22,298 bases of DNA, taken from JAZMZS01 sp045586105. GTDB taxonomy: Bacteria; Bacillota; Clostridia; Oscillospirales; CAG-272. The position numbers and the translations under genes are program-made. The notes beneath the pieces are model-generated. The model was given only the letters and a program-made list of their open reading frames with translations. It ran no database searches and was not told where the DNA came from. Below are positions 1 to 6,162 of this stretch, in pieces; positions within the stretch are counted from its first letter, which is position 1, and each line of letters opens with the position of its first letter. The DNA lies in contig JAZMZS010000148.1 in NCBI GenBank assembly GCA_045586105.1, positions 1 to 22,298 on the forward strand. Direction: 5' to 3'.

Positions 1-7
1 TACCTAT

Positions 8-592
8 TCATTCTACTATGATCACGTTCTCTATCCCCAGCAGCTCCGCCTCTCGCCGGTCGTGGGTAACGAGAATAACGAGCTTATCCTTAGAATGCTC
101 GCGGATGACACGGGCGGTAATATCGCGGGTATCCCCGTCAAGTCCCTTGAAGGGCTCGTCGAGGAGAAGGACATCGTGCTCAGCGAGGAGTGCTCTCGCG
201 ATAGCGACGCGGCGCTTCATTCCTCCCGAGAACTCACGCACCGCACCCGAATGCTCGGTAACGTCTATTCCGAGTGAATACAGCGTGTCCTTCGCTATGC
301 GCTTATTATCCTCGCCTCTGCCCGTTACTGCCGTAATATTCTCCACGGCAGAGAAGCCCTCAAACAGTCTGTCCTCCTGGAAAACGAAGGATATCCTCGG
401 CTTTTCGGCGAAGCTCACCTTTCCCGAATCGGGGCGCTCAAGTCCCGAGATAAGTCGCAGAAGCGTCGTTTTTCCTTTTCCCGACGCTCCCATAAGCGCT
501 GTATCCTCGCCTATGACTGCCGAATATCCGTCGAGCACGGTCAGATCAACATAGCGCTTCGTCAAGTTATCGAGAGTAACGGTATTCTTCAT
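8..592 (-). CDS. ABC transporter ATP-binding protein, NitT/TauT type
   Basis: This is the ATPase that powers import by the neighbouring permease and binding protein. The 194-residue protein has a Walker A motif GASGKGKTT near residue 35, a Q-loop in SFVFQEDRLF, the ABC signature EFSGGMKRRVAIARALL, a Walker B motif VLLLDEPFKGLD and the H-loop THD. It is shorter than most SsuB/TauB/ThiZ-type ATPases (about 240-260 residues) and ends soon after the H-loop, so the usual C-terminal helical extension is missing. Its ATG overlaps the permease stop codon by 4 bases (ATGA), which implies translational coupling. The ATPase assignment is firm. The substrate cannot be read from this subunit. Confidence 0.93.
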   Translation of the reverse strand: MKNTVTLDNLTKRYVDLTVLDGYSAVIGEDTALMGASGKGKTTLLRLISGLERPDSGKVSFAEKPRISFVFQEDRLFEGFSAVENITAVTGRGEDNKRIAKDTLYSLGIDVTEHSGAVREFSGGMKRRVAIARALLAEHDVLLLDEPFKGLDGDTRDITARVIREHSKDKLVILVTHDRREAELLGIENVIIVE

Positions 593-1347
593 TTTGATCT
601 GCTCCTCTCTCCGAAAACACAGGCGACCGCCTTTTCTATCAGCACGCTTATCACGACGATCACCGCCGTGTAAGCGAGAAGCTCGGGCATATTAAAGCCG
701 ACCTTGGACAGGTACATAGCCTCGCCGACGCTTCCCTGCGGGTAGCCTATAACCTCGGCGGCGATACCGCTCTTGAAGCAAAGACCGCACGCGACCGAGA
801 AGGAGGAAGCGAAATAAGGGATAAGATGCGGAATATATATATACTTCAGCCTGCCTGCGTAGTTCATTTTGAAAACGTCAGCCGTCTCGGTCAGCTGGGC
901 GGGTACCGCTTCTATTCCCCGTCTGAGGGTGGAATAGATCACGGGGAAGCCCATGAGCATCGATATTATCACCGAGACGTGCTTTGACGAGAACGTGACG
1001 AGCACGAGAATAATAAAGCTTGCCACGGGCACCGCACGTACGACCGAGCAGAAGGGATCGAAAAGCACGCCTACCGCTTTTATCTTTACAGAAAGAAGCG
1101 CAAGCAGCGCTCCGAGAAGCGCAGAGAGCAAAAAGCCCGCCATTATTCTGCTGACCGAAAAGCCGATAGCCCGCCAAAAGGCGGCGGTACGTGCCTTTTC
1201 CGCCAGCACCTCGAGGGTGCGCAGAGGAGAGGGAAGAACGAAGTCCATTCCGTATATCATAGACAACGCCTGCCACATCCCTATCCAGAATATTGCCGCT
1301 ATAAAAGTATACAGCGCTTTTTTGTGCTTTATCGGTAATAGTTTCAT
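589..1347 (-). CDS. ABC transporter permease, SsuC/TauC (BPD_transp_1) type
   Basis: This is the inner-membrane channel subunit of the importer. The protein is about 252 residues with roughly six hydrophobic helices: an N-terminal segment ALYTFIAAIFWIGMWQALSM, then the block FSVSRIMAGFLLSALLGALL, and a last one near AYTAVIVVISVLIEKAVACV. The cytoplasmic coupling loop typical of the family appears as KMNYAGRLKYIYIPHLIPYF, a version of the EAA motif that docks on the ATPase. I chose ATG 1347 over the upstream in-frame GTG at 1353 because AAGGA lies 8 bases before it. It follows the binding-protein gene after a 286-base gap filled mostly by a palindromic element. Confidence 0.9.
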   Translation of the reverse strand: MKLLPIKHKKALYTFIAAIFWIGMWQALSMIYGMDFVLPSPLRTLEVLAEKARTAAFWRAIGFSVSRIMAGFLLSALLGALLALLSVKIKAVGVLFDPFCSVVRAVPVASFIILVLVTFSSKHVSVIISMLMGFPVIYSTLRRGIEAVPAQLTETADVFKMNYAGRLKYIYIPHLIPYFASSFSVACGLCFKSGIAAEVIGYPQGSVGEAMYLSKVGFNMPELLAYTAVIVVISVLIEKAVACVFGERSRSK

Positions 1348-1434
1348 ACCCACCGTCCTTGATAGAAAGAGAGTCGATCCGCTCGGCTCTCTTATCTTAT
1401 TTTAGTAATAATTGCGTGCATCGTCCCCCTCGCC

Positions 1435-1591
1435 CTGTCATCCCTGAGGGAGGCTTACAGCCGACCGAAGGATCCGAGCGGGAAGGAACAGTGTCGTTTC
1501 TTTGCTCTCCGACTCAGATCCTTCGCTTCGCTGCGAACCCCCAAACAATGCAAGCATCGTTCGGGGAACCCCAGCCGCTCGAGGATGACAG
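1435..1591. repeat. Palindromic dispersed-type element (MITE/BIME-like)
   Basis: A 157-bp non-coding element is bounded by perfect 9-bp inverted repeats, CTGTCATCC (1435-1443) and GGATGACAG (1583-1591). A second inverted pair, CGAAGGATC (1466-1474) and GATCCTTCG (1517-1525), is nested inside. It fills most of the gap between the binding-protein stop (1634) and the permease start (1347). TGTCATCC/AAGGATC sequences resemble interspersed palindromes I know from many Clostridia genomes, but only one copy is in this window, so dispersal is not shown here. In transcript form it would fold into a long branched hairpin. That could stabilise the upstream binding-protein mRNA or reduce read-through to the permease. 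Confidence 0.6.
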
Positions 1592-1633
1592 TCGGGTTGG
1601 AGCTTTGTGTTCTCCGGCTCTATCATTGTCAGC

Positions 1634-2707
1634 TTACTTTGCTATATAGTAAAGCGTATCCTTCGGAAGCTCGCCGCCGACGGATGCGGGGTTGGAATTA
1701 TATAGGATCTCAAGATATCCGGAGACTGCCGCCTTCATCTGCTCGCCGTCCATATATTTGATATTGCACTTCGGGATAGCGGTCTTTGCGATCTCGACGT
1801 TGGTGATGTTTCCTATCTTGAATTCAACGAGATATCCTGCGATCTTGTCAAGCTCGGTCGATACCATATCACACGACTTTTTGTAATCCTCGAGAAGTAT
1901 CTTTACAGCATCGGGATTCTCGGATGCAAACTTGGTGTTAACTACAAGCACACCCGTAACGAGAGCCGCCTTACTATCTACCTTTTCCCACTCTGCGTTA
2001 AGGTCAAGCGCAACGCGAAGTCCCTCTATAGCCTTTTGTGCGTTCGTTGCCGCAGGCTGGGGAAGCATTGCGATCTGCGCCTTGCCCTGCTTGAGAGCGG
2101 CAAGCACCTCTGCAGCCTCGCTCTTGTATTCAACCGTCACGTCGGTACCGACCTTGAGTCCGTTCTTGGAAAGAACGTACTCGAGCGAATACTGAGGGGT
2201 GGTTCCCGCACCGGTGGAAACGATGGTCTTGCCCTTAAGGTCGGCTATAGACTTGATGGTGTCGCCCTTTTCGAGGATATAGAGCACTCCGAGGTTGTTG
2301 ACTGCTGCGATCTGCAGCTTGCCTCCGCTGTTCTTTGCAAGAGTAGCCGCGGCGTTACAGGGAATGATTGCCGCCTGTATCTCGCCCTTGAGGAGCATGG
2401 GAGCAAAAGCATCTGCGCCCGCGTATATCTGATCGTACTTATAGGTGTTCTTAGAATCCTTGGATGCATCTCCCTTGAGAAGCCCGAGAACGCCTATCGT
2501 GGTAGGGCCGTTGAGGGTCGCGATCTTTATCTCCGCCCCTTTAAGCTCGGGGGTATCGTCTTTGTTTGTATCAGCCGTCGTGCCGGTTGCGGCGTCGGAA
2601 TTCTTATCACCTTCGGGGGATTGCGTAGTGGTGCCTGCCGTGCCGCAGGAAACCACCATAAGTGCGCAAAGCGCAAGTGCGATAATTGCCAAAAGCTTCT
2701 TTTTCAT
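1634..2707 (-). CDS. ABC transporter substrate-binding lipoprotein (NMT1/SsuA-like)
   Basis: This is a surface lipoprotein that captures the importer's ligand. The 357-residue precursor opens with a lipoprotein signal (KKKLLAIIALALCALMVVSC, lipobox VVSC with Cys21). A Ser/Thr/Asp-rich linker to about residue 50 follows, then a two-lobed periplasmic-binding fold: IKIATLNGPTTIGVLGLLKG, AAIIPCNAAATLAKN, and IVSTGAGTTPQYSLEYVLSKNGL, the lobe-crossing stretch typical of NMT1/ThiY/SsuA-like proteins. The ribosome binding site AAAGGAGA lies 10 bases before ATG 2707. It follows the TM1266-like gene by 15 bases. Family members bind nitrate, sulfonates, pyrimidine precursors and other small molecules. 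I cannot tell which applies here. Confidence 0.9.
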   Translation of the reverse strand: MKKKLLAIIALALCALMVVSCGTAGTTTQSPEGDKNSDAATGTTADTNKDDTPELKGAEIKIATLNGPTTIGVLGLLKGDASKDSKNTYKYDQIYAGADAFAPMLLKGEIQAAIIPCNAAATLAKNSGGKLQIAAVNNLGVLYILEKGDTIKSIADLKGKTIVSTGAGTTPQYSLEYVLSKNGLKVGTDVTVEYKSEAAEVLAALKQGKAQIAMLPQPAATNAQKAIEGLRVALDLNAEWEKVDSKAALVTGVLVVNTKFASENPDAVKILLEDYKKSCDMVSTELDKIAGYLVEFKIGNITNVEIAKTAIPKCNIKYMDGEQMKAAVSGYLEILYNSNPASVGGELPKDTLYYIAK

Positions 2708-2722
2708 AGTGTTGTTCTCCTT

Positions 2723-2974
2723 TTAGTCTATTTCTTTTTTTGCGTACGAGGTCTTGACGCTCACGCCCTCTACTCTGCCGACAGCGCCCGAAAGAGCACT
2801 TATCCGCCCCTCGTCACCCATGATACACAGGGTTATAAGAGAGATCGAATATTCGCGCAAGGGCAGTCCCATACGCCCGATGATGATATCCGAGTATTCG
2901 TGGAGAATTTTGTTTATCTTCTCCGTCGCATCAGCTGACTCAACTATGATACTTATACTTGCTATTCTTTTCAT
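2723..2974 (-). CDS. TM1266-like small regulator (iron-only hydrogenase system regulator family)
   Basis: This is an 83-residue ACT/NikR-C-like single-domain protein. The signature parts are ISIIVESADATEKINKILHE, then YSDIIIGRMGLPLRE, then ISALSGAVGRVEGVSVKTSY. This matches what I recall of the family annotated 'putative iron-only hydrogenase system regulator' (TM1266), usually found next to hydE, hydF or hydG. Here it is the first gene of an ABC importer operon and no hydrogenase maturation gene is in the window, which is unusual. A GGAGG ribosome binding site stands 12 bases before its ATG, directly after the leader terminator, so its expression depends on read-through. The family function is unproven. 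A ligand-sensing role is an inference. Confidence 0.8.
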   Translation of the reverse strand: MKRIASISIIVESADATEKINKILHEYSDIIIGRMGLPLREYSISLITLCIMGDEGRISALSGAVGRVEGVSVKTSYAKKEID

Positions 2975-2995
2975 TCTTTTATACTACCTCCGAGT

Positions 2996-3022
2996 AAAAG
3001 AAAAACGGCAGTTTCCTGCCGT
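2996..3022 (-). terminator. Intrinsic terminator inside the operon leader
   Basis: On the minus strand the RNA reads ACGGCAG-GAAA-CTGCCGT followed by TTTTTCTTTT: a 7-bp GC-rich stem with a GAAA loop and a U-tract. It ends about 20 bases before the TM1266 start codon. Standing upstream of the first gene rather than after the last, it is best read as an attenuator that must be overcome for the operon to be transcribed. Confidence 0.85.
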
Positions 3023-3164
3023 CGTGCTTGTAAGATAAGTATTATCCGCACTTTTTGCGATCCGAAGGTACGTCCGACGTCTCGTGCAAAGGGTGGATAC
3101 AGTGTAATTATCTGACAGACCGACCGCTCGGGGGTGTTTTAACCGCCTCACGACAGGAATCATC
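3001..3164 (-). promoter_or_regulatory. Structured leader RNA, candidate riboswitch/attenuator of unassigned class
   Basis: This is about 160 bases of untranslated leader between a consensus promoter and the TM1266/ABC operon. Read on the minus strand, an outer helix can form between CUGUCGUG (around 3156-3149) and CACGACGG (3026-3019). It spans about 120 bases that contain further pairings: CCGA/UCGG, AGAUAA/UUAUCU, UAUCC/GGAUA and GCAC/GUGC. The 3' strand of the outer helix overlaps the 5' half of the terminator stem (ACGGCAG), so the two are mutually exclusive: a stabilised outer helix would permit transcription. I compared it by eye with TPP, SAM, lysine, cobalamin, purine, ykkC, fluoride, THF, ZTP and T-box consensus motifs and saw no match. 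A class I do not remember well (for example Moco) is not excluded. Confidence 0.6.
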
Positions 3165-3170
3165 ATAGTC

Positions 3171-3199
3171 AGTATAGCATCCCTTCCACTCTTTGTCAA
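3171..3199 (-). promoter_or_regulatory. Promoter of the TM1266/ABC importer operon
   Basis: On the minus strand there is TTGACA (3199-3194), a 17-base spacer, and TATACT (3176-3171). This near-consensus housekeeping sigma promoter places the transcript start near 3164. Confidence 0.85.
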
Positions 3200-3252
3200 T
3201 AGATAATGCAAAAGTTTGTTAAAAAAATGTCAATGTGCTGCTCTCTTTCGAT

Positions 3253-3996
3253 CTATATCTTCTTTCTGCAGCCGTCAACGACGAAATCCTCACCTGCAAG
3301 GTATGATGCGCGGTCGCTTGCAACAAAGCATATCAGCTCCGCCACCTCATCGGGCCTTCCGTTTCTATCCATGTAAGCAAGGCGCGAGGGGGAGTGGTAT
3401 CCTTCACCTATATTTCCGGGTGATACGGTGTTGACGAGTACTCCCTTTTGTGCCACCTCACGCGCAAGTGCCTTTGAAAACGCAAGTATGGCTCCCTTGG
3501 TCATTGAGTAATCCGCCATGTTTGCGATACCGTACTTTCCCGCAACGGATGCAAGATTGATTATCTTTCCGTAGCCGCGCTCCAGCATGGAAGGAAGAAA
3601 CGCATAGGTGAAATAAAGCGTTCCCATGATATTAACGTCGACCTTACGTCTCCAAATACTGCTGTTTTGCTCAACGAAGGGGACGTTGTCGTCGCGGAAT
3701 ATTCCCGCGTTGTTTATAAGAATATCAAGTCTGCCGTATTCCCCGAGTACCTTTGCCGCGATCTCATTTACTCTCTGCTCATCCGAGACGTCGCATACGT
3801 AAGAGCTTACCCTTGCTCCATACGTCTCTATCTGTTTTTTTACAGCTTCAAGTCCTTTTTCGTCAATATCAACGATGATAACGTCAGCACCGCGCTCTGC
3901 GAGCAGCAAAGACGTAGCCCTTCCTATACCGACCGCAGCTCCCGTCACTAGTGCTATACTGCCCTCAAATTCCCTGTTCAGATCCTTGATTTGCAT
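3253..3996 (-). CDS. SDR-family NAD(P)-dependent oxidoreductase
   Basis: This is a 247-residue classical short-chain dehydrogenase/reductase. Visible features are the cofactor motif TGAAVGIG (18-25), VDID after beta-2 (suggesting NAD preference), NNAG (95-98), catalytic Ser150 in INLASVAGKYG, Tyr163 and Lys167 in YSMTK, and a PGNIG loop in the substrate region. The C-terminus VDGCRKKI departs slightly from the usual VDGG. I chose ATG 3996 rather than the open frame's 4146 because GAGG lies 8-10 bases before it and the upstream 50 codons hold the promoter and direct repeats. It is divergent from an AraC-type regulator that probably controls it. The substrate is unknown; acyl-carrier reductase or sugar/polyol dehydrogenase are both possible. 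Confidence 0.9.
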   Translation of the reverse strand: MQIKDLNREFEGSIALVTGAAVGIGRATSLLLAERGADVIIVDIDEKGLEAVKKQIETYGARVSSYVCDVSDEQRVNEIAAKVLGEYGRLDILINNAGIFRDDNVPFVEQNSSIWRRKVDVNIMGTLYFTYAFLPSMLERGYGKIINLASVAGKYGIANMADYSMTKGAILAFSKALAREVAQKGVLVNTVSPGNIGEGYHSPSRLAYMDRNGRPDEVAELICFVASDRASYLAGEDFVVDGCRKKI

Positions 3997-4026
3997 TTTC
4001 GAAACCTCACGATTTATTTTTTCTTT

Positions 4027-4056
4027 ATTATATCCGCCGGGATCTCGTTTACGCAA
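4027..4056 (-). promoter_or_regulatory. Promoter of the SDR gene
   Basis: On the minus strand there is TTGCGT (4056-4051), an 18-base spacer, and TATAAT (4032-4027), about 30 bases before ATG 3996. The imperfect -35 box beside the direct repeats fits an activator-dependent promoter. Confidence 0.75.
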
Positions 4057-4088
4057 TAGCAGATACGTTACGTTATTTAGCAGAAACG
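4057..4088 (-). promoter_or_regulatory. Direct-repeat operator, probable AraC-family binding site
   Basis: Two 11-bp direct repeats, TAGCAGATACG (4057-4067) and TAGCAGAAACG (4078-4088), match at 10 of 11 positions. They are offset by exactly 21 bp (two helical turns) and abut the SDR -35 box. AraC-family proteins carry two HTH motifs and classically bind direct repeats at 21-bp offset, as at araI. The likely ligand is the divergently encoded AraC-type protein. Confidence 0.6.
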
Positions 4089-4110
4089 ATACTTTTTTTG
4101 TTATTGTCTC

Positions 4111-4139
4111 TTGCAATAATCCGTTGTGTATTATATACT
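4111..4139 (+). promoter_or_regulatory. Probable promoter of the araC-type gene
   Basis: TTGCAA (4111-4116), a 17-base spacer, and TATACT (4134-4139). The transcript start would fall close to the ribosome binding site (4145-4152), giving a very short leader. An overlapping TATTAT (4129-4134) is an alternative -10. Confidence 0.5.
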
Positions 4140-4160
4140 GAAGCAAAGGAGGTGTGCCAC

Positions 4161-4901
4161 GTGGAGACTGACAGCTTTATCATAGACGAGTTTCGCGGAG
4201 TGATGCGCGTACACGACGCATGCGGCAGATATCTCGACATGAAGCGCCGTCACTGCGCTGTCGTTATCGTTACCTGCTCGGGTAAAATACGCTTTACCCA
4301 AAACGGCAGGGCACTCATTTCGGACAGCACCCATCCCATATTCATTCCGGAAGGTGCATCTTACGTAAACGAGTGTGAGGAGGAAGCTGACAGTCTGATG
4401 TTCAGCTTTCGCACTACGAAAAAATACGAGGACATGCTGACCCTCTCACCGCTTCCCGTCGCAGAGTGCTTATGGTACTATGAAGCGATAAAAAGCGCAG
4501 GCATCTCAAAGCGCCGCGGTTACAAGCAAAAGCAGCTCTCATTGATGTATTCCATGCTCGCGGGAATGTTCTCGGCACCCGAGAAGAACGACCGTCTTGC
4601 CGCCAGATGTGCGGCAATGATAAGAGAAAATCACGCCAACCCTTCTTTTTCCTGCAAGGCACTTGCGTCAGCCCTGTTTGTAAGCGAGGCATACATTCGC
4701 CGCGAGTTCAAAAAAGAGTATCATACCGGTGTCGGGGAGTATATGAGAAGGATTCGCATGGAAAAAGCAAGAGAGCTTCTGCTCGAACGCCGCAGTGTCA
4801 AGGAAACGGCTCTGACGTGCGGCTACTCCGACGTATATCAATTCAGCCGTGCCTACAAGCAGTATTACGGTCATTCACCGAGCATGACCTGTGAGGTATA
4901 A
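4161..4901 (+). CDS. AraC-family transcriptional regulator
   Basis: This 246-residue protein has an N-terminal cupin-like sensor half (CSGKIRFTQNGRALISDSTH, then a PEGASY turn) and a C-terminal double helix-turn-helix from about residue 145. The C-terminal half includes SCKALASALFVSEAYIRREF, GVGEYMRRIRMEKARELLLE and the family signature CGYSDVYQFSRAYKQYYGHSP. I chose GTG 4161 because AAAGGAGG (4145-4152) precedes it by 8 bases. The 21 upstream codons of the open frame overlap the promoter and were rejected. It is divergent from the SDR gene and one base ahead of the PPTase gene. It probably activates the SDR gene through the 21-bp direct repeats and may influence its own promoter. The effector is unknown. 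Confidence 0.9.
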   Translation: METDSFIIDEFRGVMRVHDACGRYLDMKRRHCAVVIVTCSGKIRFTQNGRALISDSTHPIFIPEGASYVNECEEEADSLMFSFRTTKKYEDMLTLSPLPVAECLWYYEAIKSAGISKRRGYKQKQLSLMYSMLAGMFSAPEKNDRLAARCAAMIRENHANPSFSCKALASALFVSEAYIRREFKKEYHTGVGEYMRRIRMEKARELLLERRSVKETALTCGYSDVYQFSRAYKQYYGHSPSMTCEV

Positions 4902-4902
4902 T

Positions 4903-5475
4903 ATGAAATGGTATAAATACAATATAAATGATATGACCGAGGAATGCTACGGACACTACCTTGGCTTGATGGACCCCGAGAGGCGGGAGCGCGTGCAAAA
5001 AAAGGCACGGCGCGAGGACAGAGTACGTTCTGTCGCAGCTGAACTGCTCGTGCGCCGTGCGGTATCCGAAATTCTCGGAATAAGCGAGGGTGAGGTCGGG
5101 CTGTATTCCGACGAAAACGGCGCGCCCAGAATAAGACAAGAAGGGGTATTCGTATCTATCTCACATTCGGGAGACTATGCCGTGTGCGCCGTATCCGACC
5201 GTCCCGTAGGTATAGATATCGAAGAGATACGTCCGATGTGCGCACGTGTAGCGATAGGTACTTTTTCCGCAGGCGAAATGGAATATCTCAGCGCCGAAGA
5301 AAACGAGCTGTCGGGAGAGACTCTCGTGCGCTTTTATGAAATATGGACGGCAAAGGAAGCATATGCGAAGATGACCGGAAACGGAATGTCTCTCAAGCAT
5401 ACCGTAGATACGACAACCGTCCCTGTCAGGAGAGTGCATTTCGACGGATACGTGGTAAGTATAGTGTGTGAGTGA
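4903..5475 (+). CDS. 4'-phosphopantetheinyl transferase, Sfp type
   Basis: This enzyme transfers phosphopantetheine from CoA to a serine of a carrier protein. The 190-residue protein carries the magnesium-binding GIDIEEI motif (Asp105, Glu107), the WTAKEAY motif (148-154, with Glu152) and the SISHSGDYAVCAV strand-loop (85-96) typical of Sfp-type enzymes. A GTG start at 4891 is in frame, but ATG 4903 has GTGAGG 6 bases before it and sits one base after the araC stop TAA, so the two genes are probably translationally coupled. No carrier protein, PKS or NRPS gene is in the window. It may be the cell's general holo-ACP synthase or serve a distant cluster. A bidirectional terminator follows. Confidence 0.92.
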   Translation: MKWYKYNINDMTEECYGHYLGLMDPERRERVQKKARREDRVRSVAAELLVRRAVSEILGISEGEVGLYSDENGAPRIRQEGVFVSISHSGDYAVCAVSDRPVGIDIEEIRPMCARVAIGTFSAGEMEYLSAEENELSGETLVRFYEIWTAKEAYAKMTGNGMSLKHTVDTTTVPVRRVHFDGYVVSIVCE

Positions 5476-5501
5476 AAACGGACAACCCAAATCAGATCCA
5501 T

Positions 5502-5545
5502 AAAAAAACACAGCTCTTTATCTCAGCAAAGAACTGTGTTTTTTA
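5502..5545. terminator. Bidirectional intrinsic terminator
   Basis: An A-tract and ACACAG (5508-5513) pair with CTGTGT (5534-5539) and a T-tract. The stem extends through TCTTT/AAAGA with one mismatch around the loop ATCTCAGC. It serves the convergent PPTase (plus) and toxin (minus) genes; the toxin stop codon is only 3 bases away. Confidence 0.85.
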
Positions 5546-5547
5546 TT

Positions 5548-5826
5548 TTAGCGAAACAGATCCGAATGACTGCCCACTCTGTAAAGCATCAAAACAAGGA
5601 CACCGTCAATAACTTCATAGATAAGAAGCCAATCGGGTTCAACATGGCACTCACGGCACCCCTTGTAATTACCGCTCAGATCATGGTCACGGTATTTCTC
5701 CTCAAGAGTCTCGCCGTTTGCCAATTTCTCAATAACACCAAACAGTTTTTCAACATCCTTGCCTTGCTTTTTGGCAAGCTTCAGATCTTTTTTAAACTGC
5801 GTGGTAAACTTCACCTCGTACTTCAT
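5548..5826 (-). CDS. YafQ/RelE-family mRNA interferase toxin
   Basis: This 92-residue toxin is expected to cleave mRNA on the ribosome. The C-terminal half matches YafQ closely: DHDLSGNYKGCRECHVEPDW, then LLIYEV, and the end RVGSHSDLF with His87, at the position of YafQ's catalytic His87. His48, His61 and Asp65 are the other likely active-site residues. The ATG overlaps the antitoxin stop codon by 4 bases, the usual antitoxin-first arrangement. All expected residues are present, so it is probably active. Confidence 0.93.
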   Translation of the reverse strand: MKYEVKFTTQFKKDLKLAKKQGKDVEKLFGVIEKLANGETLEEKYRDHDLSGNYKGCRECHVEPDWLLIYEVIDGVLVLMLYRVGSHSDLFR

Positions 5827-6095
5827 ACGTCAAGTGCCGCTCTCAGAGCCGCCATATCACTGTAACCGATCGAATCACTGTCATTGGCAATAGCTCTGCC
5901 TTCACGAATAGCAGCATCAGTAGTATCATTCGGAACGTTCAACTTTACTTCAAAGGGAATTCCCCTCTCCCTGATCGCCTGCCTCAAAAAGATATTAACA
6001 GCGGTAGTCATATTAAGCCCCAAAGCCTCAAAAATCTTTTCCGCCTGAGCTTTGACCTCTTTATCTGTCCGAATATTCAGATTTGTTGACTCCAT
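5823..6095 (-). CDS. RelB/DinJ-family antitoxin
   Basis: This 90-residue antitoxin has an N-terminal ribbon-helix-helix (ESTNLNIRTDKEVKAQAEKI, then FEALGLNMTTAVNIFLRQAI) that should dimerise and bind DNA. The remainder, RGIPFEVKLNVPNDTTDAAI onward, resembles DinJ and should wrap the toxin. I chose ATG 6095 because GGAGGT lies 7 bases before it. The open frame's ATG at 6179 would include the promoter. Together with the toxin it should repress its own promoter at the palindrome at 6134-6162. Confidence 0.93.
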   Translation of the reverse strand: MESTNLNIRTDKEVKAQAEKIFEALGLNMTTAVNIFLRQAIRERGIPFEVKLNVPNDTTDAAIREGRAIANDSDSIGYSDMAALRAALDV

Positions 6096-6125
6096 ATACT
6101 GCACCTCCGTTATTATTATATGTAC

Positions 6126-6162
6126 ATTGTAACATATTATGTGCGCAATGTCAACATAATAT
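6126..6162 (-). promoter_or_regulatory. Promoter and operator of the toxin-antitoxin operon
   Basis: On the minus strand there is TTGACA (6154-6149), a 17-base spacer, and TACAAT (6131-6126). A perfect 9-bp inverted repeat, ATATTATGT (6134-6142) and ACATAATAT (6154-6162), with an 11-base gap covers the spacer and -35 box. This is the expected layout for a ribbon-helix-helix autorepressor. The operator extends into the last codons of the Nudix gene, whose stop is at 6137. Confidence 0.8.

Noticed and set aside
1359..1649. Short open frames within the palindromic element at 1435-1591
   Set aside because: They arise from the inverted-repeat sequence on both strands and show no protein-like composition or start signal.
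2036..2938. Plus-strand open frame of 300 codons opposite the binding protein and TM1266-like genes
   Set aside because: It is Cys/Arg-rich with no motif and no ribosome binding site. The minus strand carries the lipobox and binding-protein fold.
3001..3164. Leader considered as a TPP riboswitch, given the NMT1-like binding protein
   Set aside because: No CUGAGA or ACCUGAUCUGG-type core is present. Cobalamin, SAM, lysine and T-box cores were also not seen.
3997..4146. N-terminal extension of the SDR frame to ATG 4146
   Set aside because: The extension covers the promoter and direct repeats, and a proper ribosome binding site precedes ATG 3996.
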